A DNA stretch of 64,000 bases, from NCBI RefSeq assembly GCF_900142225.1, contig NZ_FRAD01000006.1:99734-163733 (forward strand), given 5' to 3'. A model generated the notes under the pieces. The model was given only the letters and a program-made list of their open reading frames with translations, had not been told where the DNA came from and made no database searches. Positions 19,686 to 27,839 of the stretch are shown one piece after another. Every line of letters begins with the position of its first letter. The first letter of the stretch is position 1. A program made the position numbers and the translations under genes. Source of the DNA: Hathewaya proteolytica DSM 3090 (GTDB lineage: Bacteria; Bacillota; Clostridia; Clostridiales; Clostridiaceae).

Positions 19686-20380
19686 AAGATTCATGTGAAA
19701 TTATTAGGGACTTGCTTCCTCTATATCATGATGAAGTATGTAGCGAAGAGACAAAGCTCATGGTCGAAGAACATCTTAAAGGCTGTATTAGCTGTAGCAA
19801 AGTATTAGAAGACATTAGTTATAACATAGATTATCCATCATTAGGTTTAGATTTAAAAGAAAATGCCGATCCAGCAGAAGCCTTAAGAATATTAAAAAAG
19901 CAAATAAAGCGAAAACGAGAACCGTGTAGTATAAAGTCTATTATAATTTGTGTTTTCATAATTATTCTTTTTGCCGTCACCGTGTATAAAGTATTTTTTA
20001 GTGATACTGCCTATGTAGAAAGAATGGTAAAAGCATTTGATGAATGTAATAAATTTGCCATAGTTAACACTGTTGAAAAAAATAATACGAATAATCTGCA
20101 TTTATATGACCTAGCTTCACATACTAATGAAGTTTTCCCTTCTTTCATAGAGAGTGTAAAGCGCCCTATATTTAACGATAACTTCAACGAAGTAGAGTCA
20201 AAATACAAATATACCGGTTACGATATAATCCTTTATCATGATTATTCTCAGAAACATTCTATGAAAATCTATAAAACAGAAGAAAACGTGAAATATAAAA
20301 TACTGCTAGCCTATGACAATATCTACAGTTATACTGATGATTCCAATGGGCTCATAGAACTCATGCAAAATCAGGAATAA
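19682..20380 (+). CDS. Membrane anti-sigma factor with zinc-finger (zf-HC2) domain
   Basis: 232 residues. The N-terminal 40 residues contain the HC2 pattern (CSEETKLMVEEHLKGCISC, His-x3-Cys-x2-Cys), which holds the cognate sigma factor. One transmembrane helix (about 82-102) and an extracytoplasmic domain of about 125 residues follow. The signal sensed by the outer domain is unknown. Overlaps the sigma gene by 4 bases and is closed by a terminator at 20384. Confidence 0.88.
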   Translation: MKDSCEIIRDLLPLYHDEVCSEETKLMVEEHLKGCISCSKVLEDISYNIDYPSLGLDLKENADPAEALRILKKQIKRKREPCSIKSIIICVFIIILFAVTVYKVFFSDTAYVERMVKAFDECNKFAIVNTVEKNNTNNLHLYDLASHTNEVFPSFIESVKRPIFNDNFNEVESKYKYTGYDIILYHDYSQKHSMKIYKTEENVKYKILLAYDNIYSYTDDSNGLIELMQNQE

Positions 20381-20383
20381 ATA

Positions 20384-20418
20384 AAAATCCCTTCAACCCT
20401 TCAGTTGTTGGGATTTTT
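20384..20418 (+). terminator. Intrinsic terminator after the sigma/anti-sigma operon
   Basis: The interrupted stem AAATCCC-CAAC / GTTG-GGGATTT is followed by a T-run, 4 bases past the stop. Confidence 0.8.
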
Positions 20419-20442
20419 TATTTAAAGTATTTTGCTTAATAA

Positions 20443-20495
20443 TTGTTTACCTTTCTAAAATTTAGGTTTACATTCTCTTGTAAGTGGTGTATTAT
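20443..20495 (+). promoter_or_regulatory. birA-bioY promoter with BirA-type operator
   Basis: TTGTTTACC (20443-20451) and GGTTTACAT (20465-20473) form an inverted pair separated by 13 bases, resembling the TTGTAAACC-spacer-GGTTTACAA sites bound by BirA. The right arm contains TTTACA (20467-20472), which with TATTAT at 20490-20495 makes a promoter with a 17-base spacer. Biotin-loaded BirA bound here would block the polymerase. Pattern seen; the regulator is inferred from the next gene. Confidence 0.6.
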
Positions 20496-20553
20496 ATATT
20501 ATATAAAATATTTTAATTATTTTTTTTTAATTATATAAAGGAGGTGTATTAAA

Positions 20554-21525
20554 ATAAGCGTAAAACAAGCAACTCTAGATTTATTAGAAAAGAACAAGGG
20601 TGAATATGTATCTAGTAAGATCATATGCCACAAGCTAAATGTCACCCGTGCCGCTGTATGGAAAGCCATCAATACTTTGAAGGAAGAAGGCTATAAAATC
20701 TCAAGTAAAAGCAATATGGGCTACTGCCTTTGCCATGAATGCGATATTCTCTCTTCTGAGAGTATAAAACCTTATTTCACCGTAGATAAAAATCTCTTTG
20801 AAATTCAATGTTTTAAAACCTTGGAATCTACTAATGATTATGCAAAAGATCTAGCTTCTAACGGTGCATGTGAAGGCACTGTAGTAATTGCAGAGGAACA
20901 AACTAAAGGACGAGGTAGACTTAATAGAAACTTTTTTTCACCTGGCAACACTGGAATTTATATGAGCCTAATCTTAAGGCCCCATATTAAAGCTGATGAA
21001 TCACTTTGTATTACCACAGCTGCAGCTGTGGCTGTGTGCAATGCTATTGAAAGTGTTATGAACAAAAAAGTCTCTATAAAATGGGTTAATGATATTTTCT
21101 ATAAAAATAAAAAGGTATGTGGCATACTAACAGAATCTGCTTTTAATTGCGAAATTGGAACACTGGATTATGTGGTTTTAGGCATTGGCATCAACGTAAA
21201 GGCTCCCCAAGAAGGATTCCCTGATGAGTTATCAAAAATTGCTTGTTCACTATCTGAAAATTGCGCTAGTGATATACGAAGTCGACTTGTGGCTTGTATT
21301 CTAGAAAATTTTTGGTTATATTACATGGAACTCACAGATAAAAAATATCTTTCCTCTTACATAAAATACTGTAGCTTTCTTGGTAAGGATATAGATATTA
21401 TCACCAACAATGGCTCTGTACCTGCCAAAGCCTTAGAAATATGTGATGATTTCAGCCTTGTTGCACTTACTAATGATGGAAATAAGTTAAAGCTTAATTG
21501 CGGTGAAATTAGTATAAAACTATAA
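20554..21525 (+). CDS. birA: Bifunctional biotin-protein ligase / biotin repressor, AUA start
   Basis: 323 residues if translated from ATA at 20554. The N-terminal winged helix (LNVTRAAVWKAINTLKEEGY) is the DNA-binding part. The ligase domain has ESTNDYAKDLA, GRGRLNRNFFSPG (biotinyl-AMP loop) and KWVNDIFY, with an SH3-like C-terminus. It charges AccB with biotin. No ATG, GTG or TTG exists in frame before TTG 20677, which would delete half of the HTH, whereas a perfect AAGGAGGTG ends 8-9 bases before the ATA. So either AUA initiates here or an ATG has mutated. bioY follows. Confidence 0.88.
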   Translation: MSVKQATLDLLEKNKGEYVSSKIICHKLNVTRAAVWKAINTLKEEGYKISSKSNMGYCLCHECDILSSESIKPYFTVDKNLFEIQCFKTLESTNDYAKDLASNGACEGTVVIAEEQTKGRGRLNRNFFSPGNTGIYMSLILRPHIKADESLCITTAAAVAVCNAIESVMNKKVSIKWVNDIFYKNKKVCGILTESAFNCEIGTLDYVVLGIGINVKAPQEGFPDELSKIACSLSENCASDIRSRLVACILENFWLYYMELTDKKYLSSYIKYCSFLGKDIDIITNNGSVPAKALEICDDFSLVALTNDGNKLKLNCGEISIKL

Positions 21526-21546
21526 TATAATGTGGAGGTTTTCATT

Positions 21547-22110
21547 ATGAAAAAAGTATTAAGCACAAAAAATATGGCACTTTGTGGTATGTTCACAGCA
21601 TTAATTGCCATTGGAGCTTTTATTAAAATTCCTTTTCCTACAGGTGTGCCTTTTAGTTTGCAATTTATGTTTACCATGCTAGCTGGGTTTCTTCTTGGAA
21701 ACAAACTGGGTTCCCTAAGCGTACTCATATATCTCTTCATCGGTCTTGCAGGTATCCCCATATTCACCAGTGGCGGTGGTATTGGTTATGTTTTAAAGCC
21801 TACTTTTGGTTATATGATTGGCTTTGTCTTATCGACATTCACAATAGGTACCATATCTAGAGCTGAAACAAAACCTTCATACCTTCGTCTTGTTATTGCA
21901 AATTTTGCTGGTACATCTATTGTATATATCTGTGGAACAGTATATTTTTACTTTATAATGAAATATGTATCTGGCACTGTTATTGGCTTTAAAGCCCTCA
22001 TTACCAGCTGCGTTTTAATGACCATCTGGAGCGATATTTTCTTTTGTTTCTTTACAGCATTTATTGCAAAAAAACTTATACCAAAGCTTAGAGATAAAAT
22101 TGCAGCATAA
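21547..22110 (+). CDS. bioY: BioY biotin ECF-transporter S component
   Basis: 187 residues with six hydrophobic segments and the BioY signatures KIPFPTGVPFSLQFMFTMLAG and GLAGIPIFTSGGGIGYVLKPTFGY. It captures biotin at the membrane and works with shared EcfAAT modules encoded elsewhere. The start at ATG 21547 follows TGGAGG; the frame opening at 21532 lacks a site. It lies 21 bases after birA, in the same operon, under the putative BirA operator. Confidence 0.94.
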   Translation: MKKVLSTKNMALCGMFTALIAIGAFIKIPFPTGVPFSLQFMFTMLAGFLLGNKLGSLSVLIYLFIGLAGIPIFTSGGGIGYVLKPTFGYMIGFVLSTFTIGTISRAETKPSYLRLVIANFAGTSIVYICGTVYFYFIMKYVSGTVIGFKALITSCVLMTIWSDIFFCFFTAFIAKKLIPKLRDKIAA

Positions 22111-22147
22111 TAAAAGTAGATTACTGTAATAGCCTAAAAGGTAAATC

Positions 22148-22195
22148 AATAAAATCAAGGTATATGCCATCACCGACATACACCTTGACTTTATT
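22148..22195. terminator. Bidirectional terminator between bioY and a convergent gene
   Basis: A long near-perfect stem, AATAAAATCAAGGT against ACCTTGACTTTATT, with A- and T-rich flanks on either side. It serves both converging genes. Confidence 0.8.
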
Positions 22196-22901
22196 AGTTG
22201 ATATACTTTATTCTTACCTTGGGGTTATCCTCTTTTTTTATATTATAAACCAATGATCTTTTTTCAGTATAATGAACATTTTTCACCAACTCTTCTTTGG
22301 TTATGATTTCATATTGTTTTTCTGGTCCAATTTTTAAATAAAATAAGTACTTATCAATATACATCTCAATATAAAGTATATCTTTATACTTACTTAATAT
22401 ATTTCGCTGCTCTTCAGTTAAAGATTCCTTAACCTTAAAAGAATGCGGTATACCCCAACTTTTAGTTATATCGCTTGCATCTTCTAGAATTAGACTCCAG
22501 TAGTTATACTCATTGTTATGCTGAGGATCTTCATAAAAGCCCTGACTTCTTGGGTCTTCTAGAATATTATTTTCTATTAGTTCCTTTGGCGTATACATAC
22601 AAGAACTAAATTTAACATTTTTCTGTCCTGGTTTTTTATTTACAACGTCATAATATTTCCAAAGTTCATTGTTTTTTTGGTAATCGCCATCATATTGAAT
22701 ATCAAATAGATTCTTATTCTTCATCTGCTCTATACATATTGGATCATTTAAATTATTAATTTCCTTTATCTCCGCCACTGGGCGACTAAAATATATGACT
22801 ACCATAGTCACACATAAAACTGCTGTCACACCCAAAGCTATCATCTTAAATTTTTTCCCCAAAGAAGATCGCCTCCCCCTAGACATTATTCCCTTAGTCA
22901 C
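22194..22901 (-). CDS. Membrane-anchored protein of unknown function
   Basis: 235 residues: a basic N-terminus (RGRRSSLGKKFK), one transmembrane helix (about 20-40) and an outer domain of about 190 residues rich in Lys, Asn and aromatic residues with no motif I recognise. The frame opens at GTG, with ATG five codons later at 22886; AAGGGA just before it gives weak support for that ATG. A tandem 21-bp repeat lies directly upstream. Confidence 0.6.
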   Translation of the reverse strand: MTKGIMSRGRRSSLGKKFKMIALGVTAVLCVTMVVIYFSRPVAEIKEINNLNDPICIEQMKNKNLFDIQYDGDYQKNNELWKYYDVVNKKPGQKNVKFSSCMYTPKELIENNILEDPRSQGFYEDPQHNNEYNYWSLILEDASDITKSWGIPHSFKVKESLTEEQRNILSKYKDILYIEMYIDKYLFYLKIGPEKQYEIITKEELVKNVHYTEKRSLVYNIKKEDNPKVRIKYIN

Positions 22902-22920
22902 TATTTGTTAATATCATTAT

Positions 22921-22962
22921 AACATTTAGTTAATATATTGCAACATTTAATTAATATATTGT
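22921..22962. repeat. Tandem 21-bp direct repeat in a promoter region
   Basis: Two adjacent copies (22921-22941 and 22942-22962) of AACATTTAGTTAATATATTG plus one base differ at only two positions. The 21-bp period equals two helical turns, so a dimeric regulator could bind side by side. Position fits the promoter of the 22194-22901 gene. Confidence 0.6.
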
Positions 22963-22965
22963 GTA

Positions 22966-23838
22966 TTATTTTTTATCTACTGGTATCCATATCTCACTTT
23001 TGTAATCTTCCGAAGCCATATCCCCCTCTGAATACCACTCCATCTGCGGACCGTCTGCTATTTTATAGTTAGATTTTGGAAACCACTCTGTAAAAATTCT
23101 CTTCCATACATTCTGCTGACCCTCTGGAAGTTTTCCTATACACTCAAAAATTACATACGTACTGGCAGTAACTATAAGTTCACACATGTCTTCAGGGACT
23201 TCTTTACTTGAACCTGTAGCTATATAATAATCAAATCCCTCTTCATCTCCATGGGCACATACGCCCATGCAACATAGATTTTTATTATCATTGTACCTAA
23301 TCATAGCTTCACATTTGCCAGATTCACATATTTCATTCCAGAATTTTGGTATTCTCTTAAAATTCTCACCATTTTTCATATCCATTCTTTCCTTGTACCC
23401 TACAAGACGAATTTCTCCAAACTCTTCAATACGATAATTCATTGATTCCACTCCTTTAATTGATATTTGAAATGATATTGGAGGGTATGCTTTGATTTTA
23501 ACTCCTGGTTTTCTTACATCACTGGGATTTACTCCATGAACAGCATAAAAAGCTCTTGTAAATGATCCTGGTGAATCATAGCCATACCTCATAGCCACAT
23601 CTATAATTTTCCCTTTGGACTCCAAAAGCTCCATGGCCGCCATAGATAGGCGCCGCCTTCTTATATACTCCCCAATAGGAATATCCGTTATAAAGGAAAA
23701 CATACGTTGAAAATTGAAACTGGAACAACAAGCCTGTCTAGCAACCTGTCCCATATCAATATTACCATCCAAATTGTCCTCTATATAATTAAGTGCGTCA
23801 TTCATCTTCTCCAACCAGTCCTTCAAATTGAACCACAC
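22966..23838 (-). CDS. AraC-family regulator with GyrI-like effector domain
   Basis: 290 residues. The N-terminal 110 residues carry two HTH motifs (DMGQVARQACCSSFNFQRMF and KIIDVAMRYGYDSPGSFTRAF). The C-terminal 160 residues form a GyrI-like/SOUL ligand-binding domain, the arrangement of Rob/BmrR-like sensors of small amphipathic molecules. The frame opens at GTG 23838; GAGGGGAG is very close to it, so TTG five codons later (spacing 10) is an alternative start. The target could be the membrane protein next to it, separated by the 21-bp repeats. Confidence 0.85.
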   Translation of the reverse strand: MWFNLKDWLEKMNDALNYIEDNLDGNIDMGQVARQACCSSFNFQRMFSFITDIPIGEYIRRRRLSMAAMELLESKGKIIDVAMRYGYDSPGSFTRAFYAVHGVNPSDVRKPGVKIKAYPPISFQISIKGVESMNYRIEEFGEIRLVGYKERMDMKNGENFKRIPKFWNEICESGKCEAMIRYNDNKNLCCMGVCAHGDEEGFDYYIATGSSKEVPEDMCELIVTASTYVIFECIGKLPEGQQNVWKRIFTEWFPKSNYKIADGPQMEWYSEGDMASEDYKSEIWIPVDKK

Positions 23839-24020
23839 TCCCCTCGTTACAATACAATTATAGTATCGACTAAATTTTTATTCTCAACTTTTTCTGCACA
23901 ATAAAGTTAACTAGGATTTTCATCTAAAGAAAAACCATTTTTCCTGATATTCATTTTATTTACCTCAACTTTACTTTTTTTAATATAGTATCAACCACTT
24001 CTTTTGCTTCACAGCAACAC

Positions 24021-24506
24021 CTATTTTTGCGAAAACACTCTTATATACTTGTCCACCGTCTCATCAAACTCTACTATAGAAGTTTCCGCCTCTTTTAGTG
24101 TAGCTTCTTCAGCCTTGCGCAATAATTCAATGTAATTCATTAGTTTTTTATCTTTAGGTATTTTAAGACTTTCATAAGCTTTGCCAAAAGTACATTGAGT
24201 TGCTAATTTTTTCAATTTTTCCTGAGACATAGCCAATCCATTGGATGCGAAATTAAAAGGAATCTCCAATTCCTCAATATAATCCATGATTTCAAATATA
24301 TCCTTTCTCATTATGGGCTCTCCACCCGTTAAAATAATATATCTTCCACCTTGCTCCTTAAATTCTTTTAATATCTTTTTAATCTGCTCAGTGGACATTT
24401 CTGCCACTTTATTATGAATTCCCCCATCTAAATAGCAGTGTTTGCAATGTTGATTACATGCATGGGTAACCTCTATATATAAAGTTTTAATTTGTAAGTA
24501 TTTCAT
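24021..24506 (-). pseudogene. Radical SAM protein with a replaced or deleted C-terminal part
   Basis: 161 residues. The first 105 are clearly radical SAM: ACNQHCKHCYLDGG supplies the CxxxCxxC cluster ligands and ILTGGEPIMRKD is the GGEP motif. At about residue 106 the barrel stops abruptly (LATQC/TFGKAYES) and a charged helical tail of 55 residues with no relation to the family follows. A normal enzyme is 300-450 residues, so most of the barrel is missing. I read it as an in-frame internal deletion or fusion, probably non-functional. It lies divergent from the ferritin-like gene. Confidence 0.65.
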
Positions 24507-24576
24507 ATCCCTTATCCCCTTTTCTCTTAATAATATAAAATATACTTCATCTCTTCAGATTCTTAAAATACTTCAT

Positions 24577-24591
24577 TGATAATTATTCTCT
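24577..24591. promoter_or_regulatory. Candidate Fur/PerR-type box
   Basis: TGATAATTATTCTCT matches the 7-1-7 Fur consensus TGATAATnATTATCA at all but two positions and lies just upstream of TTATAATG before the ferritin-like gene. Iron or peroxide control of that gene would make sense; binding is inferred. Confidence 0.4.
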
Positions 24592-24643
24592 TATAATGTA
24601 TCATTTACTTAACAGGTGATTACAAGAAAGGATGGGGAATAAT

Positions 24644-25129
24644 ATGTCAACTAATTTTAGTATACTTGAAATGCTGAAAATTGCAATTTTAACCGAAGAG
24701 GAAGGACGCAATTTTTATTTGAATGGTGCAAAACACACCTCTGGTAAAGTTAAAGATTTTTTAACCATGGCAGCTGGTCAAGAGCTTATGCACAAAGAAA
24801 AATTTGAAAAACTTTTTAATGATTACTCTAATAAAACGGAGAATGATTTGAACTCCGACTACCTTTATGATGCTGAAGTAAGTGAGTATTTGAGAAAGTT
24901 AATTGAAAATAAAGCCTTTAAGAAAAATGATGTACCTGAAAATGCCTTTGATAATTTAAGATCCGCCGTTGAAAGTGCGCTTAACTCAGAAAAGCTTACA
25001 GTAGAGCTATATACAAACATGTACAAAGGTATTCTTTCTAATGAAGTTAAAGAAATGTTCAATATCATAATCGAAGAAGAAAAAGAACATGTAAACTACT
25101 TTTCAAAACTTCTTGAAGAAATAGCTTAA
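24644..25129 (+). CDS. Ferritin-like diiron protein (rubrerythrin-type, no rubredoxin domain)
   Basis: 161 residues in a four-helix arrangement. Iron ligands are visible as TEEEGRNFY, QELMHKEKF, NSEKLTVELY and IEEEKEHVNYF, i.e. ExxH/ExxY pairs typical of rubrerythrin-like diiron sites. No C-terminal CxxC rubredoxin module, unlike the rubrerythrin at 18.4 kb. Probable role is peroxide detoxification or iron handling. I start at ATG 24644, which has GGGGA 5-6 bases upstream; the ATG at 24632 touches the purine run. Confidence 0.85.
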   Translation: MSTNFSILEMLKIAILTEEEGRNFYLNGAKHTSGKVKDFLTMAAGQELMHKEKFEKLFNDYSNKTENDLNSDYLYDAEVSEYLRKLIENKAFKKNDVPENAFDNLRSAVESALNSEKLTVELYTNMYKGILSNEVKEMFNIIIEEEKEHVNYFSKLLEEIA

Positions 25130-25151
25130 TTATCTACACAAAATACAACTA

Positions 25152-25192
25152 AAAAGCCTAGTAAAGCATTAAAAGCGCTCTACTAGGCTTAT
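25152..25192. terminator. Bidirectional terminator
   Basis: AAGCCTAGTA and TACTAGGCTT pair across a partly paired interior (AGCATT...GCGCT) between two convergent genes, with A- and T-rich flanks. Confidence 0.8.
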
Positions 25193-25193
25193 T

Positions 25194-25994
25194 TTACCGG
25201 TTTTCGCTATCTGAAACATAAGGTAGTAATTTAAATTTATTTAGATAAAGCTGGATTGCAGCGGCTCCTATTAAAACTACCATGCCACTAAGAGCTACAA
25301 TTTTTAAAAGCATAAATTTTCCTTCCAAACCTTCTCCAGAATTCAATTGCTGATAAATACCAAAATATGCCCACGCAACGGGAAGTGGCAATACAGCATT
25401 TTTATTTCTCCTTAGCAATAGAATTACTACTAACACTGCTACTATAAGCATTACAATAGCTCTAAATTCTTCACTAAATCCAAATCCATTCCAATTTATC
25501 TTTACAAGTGATGCCGCTATATTCACAAAGGTCGCTATAACTAACCAACCTGTGTATATTCCAAAACTCAAAGGCAAGAGCCAACGATTGCCGTTGTGTA
25601 AACTTGCAACTTTTCGACAAATCAATAGCAAGGAAATCAAAAAACCTATTATAAAGATAACAGACAATCCTAGCTGGACATAAGAAAAAGTAACTATCCA
25701 TGCAATATTAAGAATACATGAGATCCTAAAAAGAATCGTAATTTCATCAACAGCTTTGTTATAATAAGGATCCTCCTTTTTAATTATCATAAAAACCAAT
25801 GAAGCTAGTAATAATAAATATATAATGCTCCAAATGCTAAATGTAGACGGGCTTGGTGTAATAGGCGTCAGGTACATATCCGAAACTTCCTTTTGTGACA
25901 TCCCATTTATTATCCCAAAGGCTCCTAAAGTATTAATAACTAAAGTAATTGCGAAAAATATCACATTAATCCAAGCTTTTTTTGTTCTCTCCAT
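25194..25994 (-). CDS. TspO/MBR-related tryptophan-rich membrane protein
   Basis: 266 residues with about seven transmembrane helices. The diagnostic TPSPSTFSIWSIIYLLL segment near residue 45-62 and later Trp/Tyr-rich loops (VAWAYFGIYQQL) fit the extended TspO-like family seen in Firmicutes. Members bind porphyrin-like or other hydrophobic ligands; the function is mostly unknown. ATG 25994 has AAGGAGG upstream. Monocistronic. Confidence 0.78.
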   Translation of the reverse strand: MERTKKAWINVIFFAITLVINTLGAFGIINGMSQKEVSDMYLTPITPSPSTFSIWSIIYLLLLASLVFMIIKKEDPYYNKAVDEITILFRISCILNIAWIVTFSYVQLGLSVIFIIGFLISLLLICRKVASLHNGNRWLLPLSFGIYTGWLVIATFVNIAASLVKINWNGFGFSEEFRAIVMLIVAVLVVILLLRRNKNAVLPLPVAWAYFGIYQQLNSGEGLEGKFMLLKIVALSGMVVLIGAAAIQLYLNKFKLLPYVSDSENR

Positions 25995-26130
25995 AATGCC
26001 CTCCTTTTTATCTCACATTATTATCCATGTTTTCCTTATACGTTTTAAAAAATATACTATTTAGTAAACCCTTATAAGCCTTACCCTTAAATTTATTTTA
26101 ATACATTCATATTGAATATTCAAATACTTT

Positions 26131-26268
26131 TTAGAATTTAATGACTCTTGTACAATTCTTGCAATTACCGCCACTATCAAGCACCTTTTCCAAGCCAAAC
26201 ATATCGTGATAAAACTGTTTTGATCTCTCAATGTCCTTAACAACAATCAAAATATTTTTTAATTTCAT
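26131..26268 (-). pseudogene. VOC/glyoxalase-fold protein, N-terminal remnant
   Basis: 45 residues. MKLKNILIVVKDIERSKQFY followed by HDMFGLEKVLDSGG is the first beta-alpha-beta unit of a vicinal-oxygen-chelate protein. Family members are 110-140 residues with two such units; here the frame ends after NCKNCTRVIKF. No second half is found downstream, so the gene is truncated. It lies in a strip of broken genes. Confidence 0.7.
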
Positions 26269-26320
26269 ATTTTCTCACCGCCAAATTCCTATTTATAATA
26301 TTAAACCTTAAAATTTCTCT

Positions 26321-26872
26321 TTAAGGATATAAAATATACTTCATATCTTCAATGTCTCGTTCACCTTGTTCTGTCACATATTTGCTCTGCTTTACAAATT
26401 TGAAGCCACACTTTTCGATAACTCTCTTTGATTGATTGTTATGCAAAAAGTGCCCAATGGTTAATGCCTCTACTCCACATTTATTAAAGCAGAAATTTAT
26501 TAATTCCTTTACTGCCTCAGGCATTAGCCCCTTACCCCAATAATCTTTTGAAAGTACATAACCAATTTGTTTTAGTTTAAGCTCCTTATATTCCACCTCA
26601 TCATTTGCCCATGATTCATGCATCCCCAAGGATCCTATGACCTTACCATTCTCCTTATACACAATAGCAAATACATTCTTACCATCCATGAAAGCCTTTA
26701 ATATTTTCTTTGAAACTTCTATAGAGCTGTGATGTGGCCACCCCGCCATCTCACCCACACCTTCCACAGATGCATACTCGAAAAAATCATTTAAATCACT
26801 TTCTTTCCAAGCACGTAAAATAAGCCTATCCGTTTCCAAAACCGTCTTTGAAATATCAATTATAATATCCAT
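26321..26872 (-). CDS. GNAT N-acetyltransferase (RimJ/RimL-like)
   Basis: 183 residues. ETDRLILRAWKESDLNDF is the typical RimJ-type start. The acetyl-CoA loop region reads QIGYVLSKDYWGKGLMPEAV (Q/RxxGxG/A variant), followed by the NNQSKRVIEKCGF block. It transfers acetyl from acetyl-CoA to an amino group, substrate unknown. ATG 26872 follows AAAGGAG. Intact, unlike several neighbours. Confidence 0.9.
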   Translation of the reverse strand: MDIIIDISKTVLETDRLILRAWKESDLNDFFEYASVEGVGEMAGWPHHSSIEVSKKILKAFMDGKNVFAIVYKENGKVIGSLGMHESWANDEVEYKELKLKQIGYVLSKDYWGKGLMPEAVKELINFCFNKCGVEALTIGHFLHNNQSKRVIEKCGFKFVKQSKYVTEQGERDIEDMKYILYP

Positions 26873-27055
26873 AAAATTCTCACTCCTTTATTTTAAAACT
26901 CCATAACCAATCCCGTACTTAATTGATGAACACAATTTCCTGCAACTATTAAAAATCACCAATCCTTTTGTTGTATCAAAAACGAGACTTTGCTCATGAG
27001 AGAAATCGTCTGGAATTCATTTCATATTCAATAAAAATGCTCATTCCCTATTCAC
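26873..27055. other. Intergenic stretch without a recognisable gene
   Basis: About 180 bases upstream of the GNAT gene. It holds that gene's ribosome site and presumably its promoter. I see no ORF with family resemblance. Confidence 0.5.
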
Positions 27056-27088
27056 AAAAAGCTAGTTTACTACTTTAAGCTAGCTTTT
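27056..27088 (-). terminator. Intrinsic terminator after the Rpn remnant
   Basis: AAAAGCTAG/CTAGCTTTT stem with a 14-base loop and a U-run on the minus strand. A near copy of the same hairpin occurs at 30495-30525. Confidence 0.75.
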
Positions 27089-27101
27089 AATATGAATTAC
27101 T

Positions 27102-27835
27102 CTAAAAGTATCTGTTCAATTGCTCTATAGATTCTAAATCAAAAATATCCATTGCAATAACATCTAGAGTCTCTTCTGGTAATGCTTTTATTTTTTCTCT
27201 GTATTCATCAGGTAACTTTTTAAACTTTTTAATAAGCATTTTAATTAATATTTCTGTTTTACCTTCTGCTCTTCCTTCTGCTCTTCCTTTTTCCTTTCCC
27301 TCTTGAATTAAACTTTTTCCAAGCTCAGTCAATTTCAATTCCTCCTTTACTTTATTTAACGCTCTTCCACTTAAAAATTTACTAGCAAACGCATATAATA
27401 TTGATTCTACATCATACTTATATTCACTATACACATTCTTCACTATTTTTATGGCATTGATTATCTTATCTGCTATTTCAGTATTTCCACCCATAATCGG
27501 TGTAAATGTTAGAGATATAATATCTTGCTTTGTAATCTTTTCACCCAATTCTATTTTTAATAGAATATCGCTGTATATCTTATCTCCATCCATATCTGCC
27601 ATAGATATGGAATTAACTTTATACTCATTTATTCCTGTTTTCAGAATGCCATCTGTACTCTTTATATTACCCGAATAAACAACATATGTAACAACTTCTT
27701 TTCCAGTTTGATGACTTAGTAAAGCTTCATATGCCCTAAATCTTCTCAAATCAGTTTTTCCTTTATCAGTTGTCTGAAACTCAAAATGTGTAAAAGTATC
27801 ACCCACCCCTCCATAAACCTAAATTCTGCCTCCAT
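27102..27835 (-). pseudogene. Rpn-family PD-(D/E)XK nuclease/transposase-like protein, 5'-truncated and frameshifted
   Basis: The main frame (27102-27806, 234 residues) begins inside the nuclease core: FTHFEFQTTDKGKTDLRRFR contains the ExQ active-site element, followed by YEALLSHQTGKEVVTYVVY and the Rpn helical region ending in GRAEGRAEGKTE repeats. The missing start is partly found one frame over: ATG 27835 encodes MEAEFRFMEG, and one extra G in the GGGG run would join it to VGDTF. Even then about 50 N-terminal residues with the first acidic residue are gone. Rpn proteins promote RecA-independent recombination; this copy is probably dead. Confidence 0.75.
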
Positions 27836-27839
27836 TTTA

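Noticed and set aside
26061..26246. 61-codon minus ORF near the VOC fragment
   Set aside because: A different frame across the same DNA gives a recognisable VOC start with conserved residues; this frame has none.
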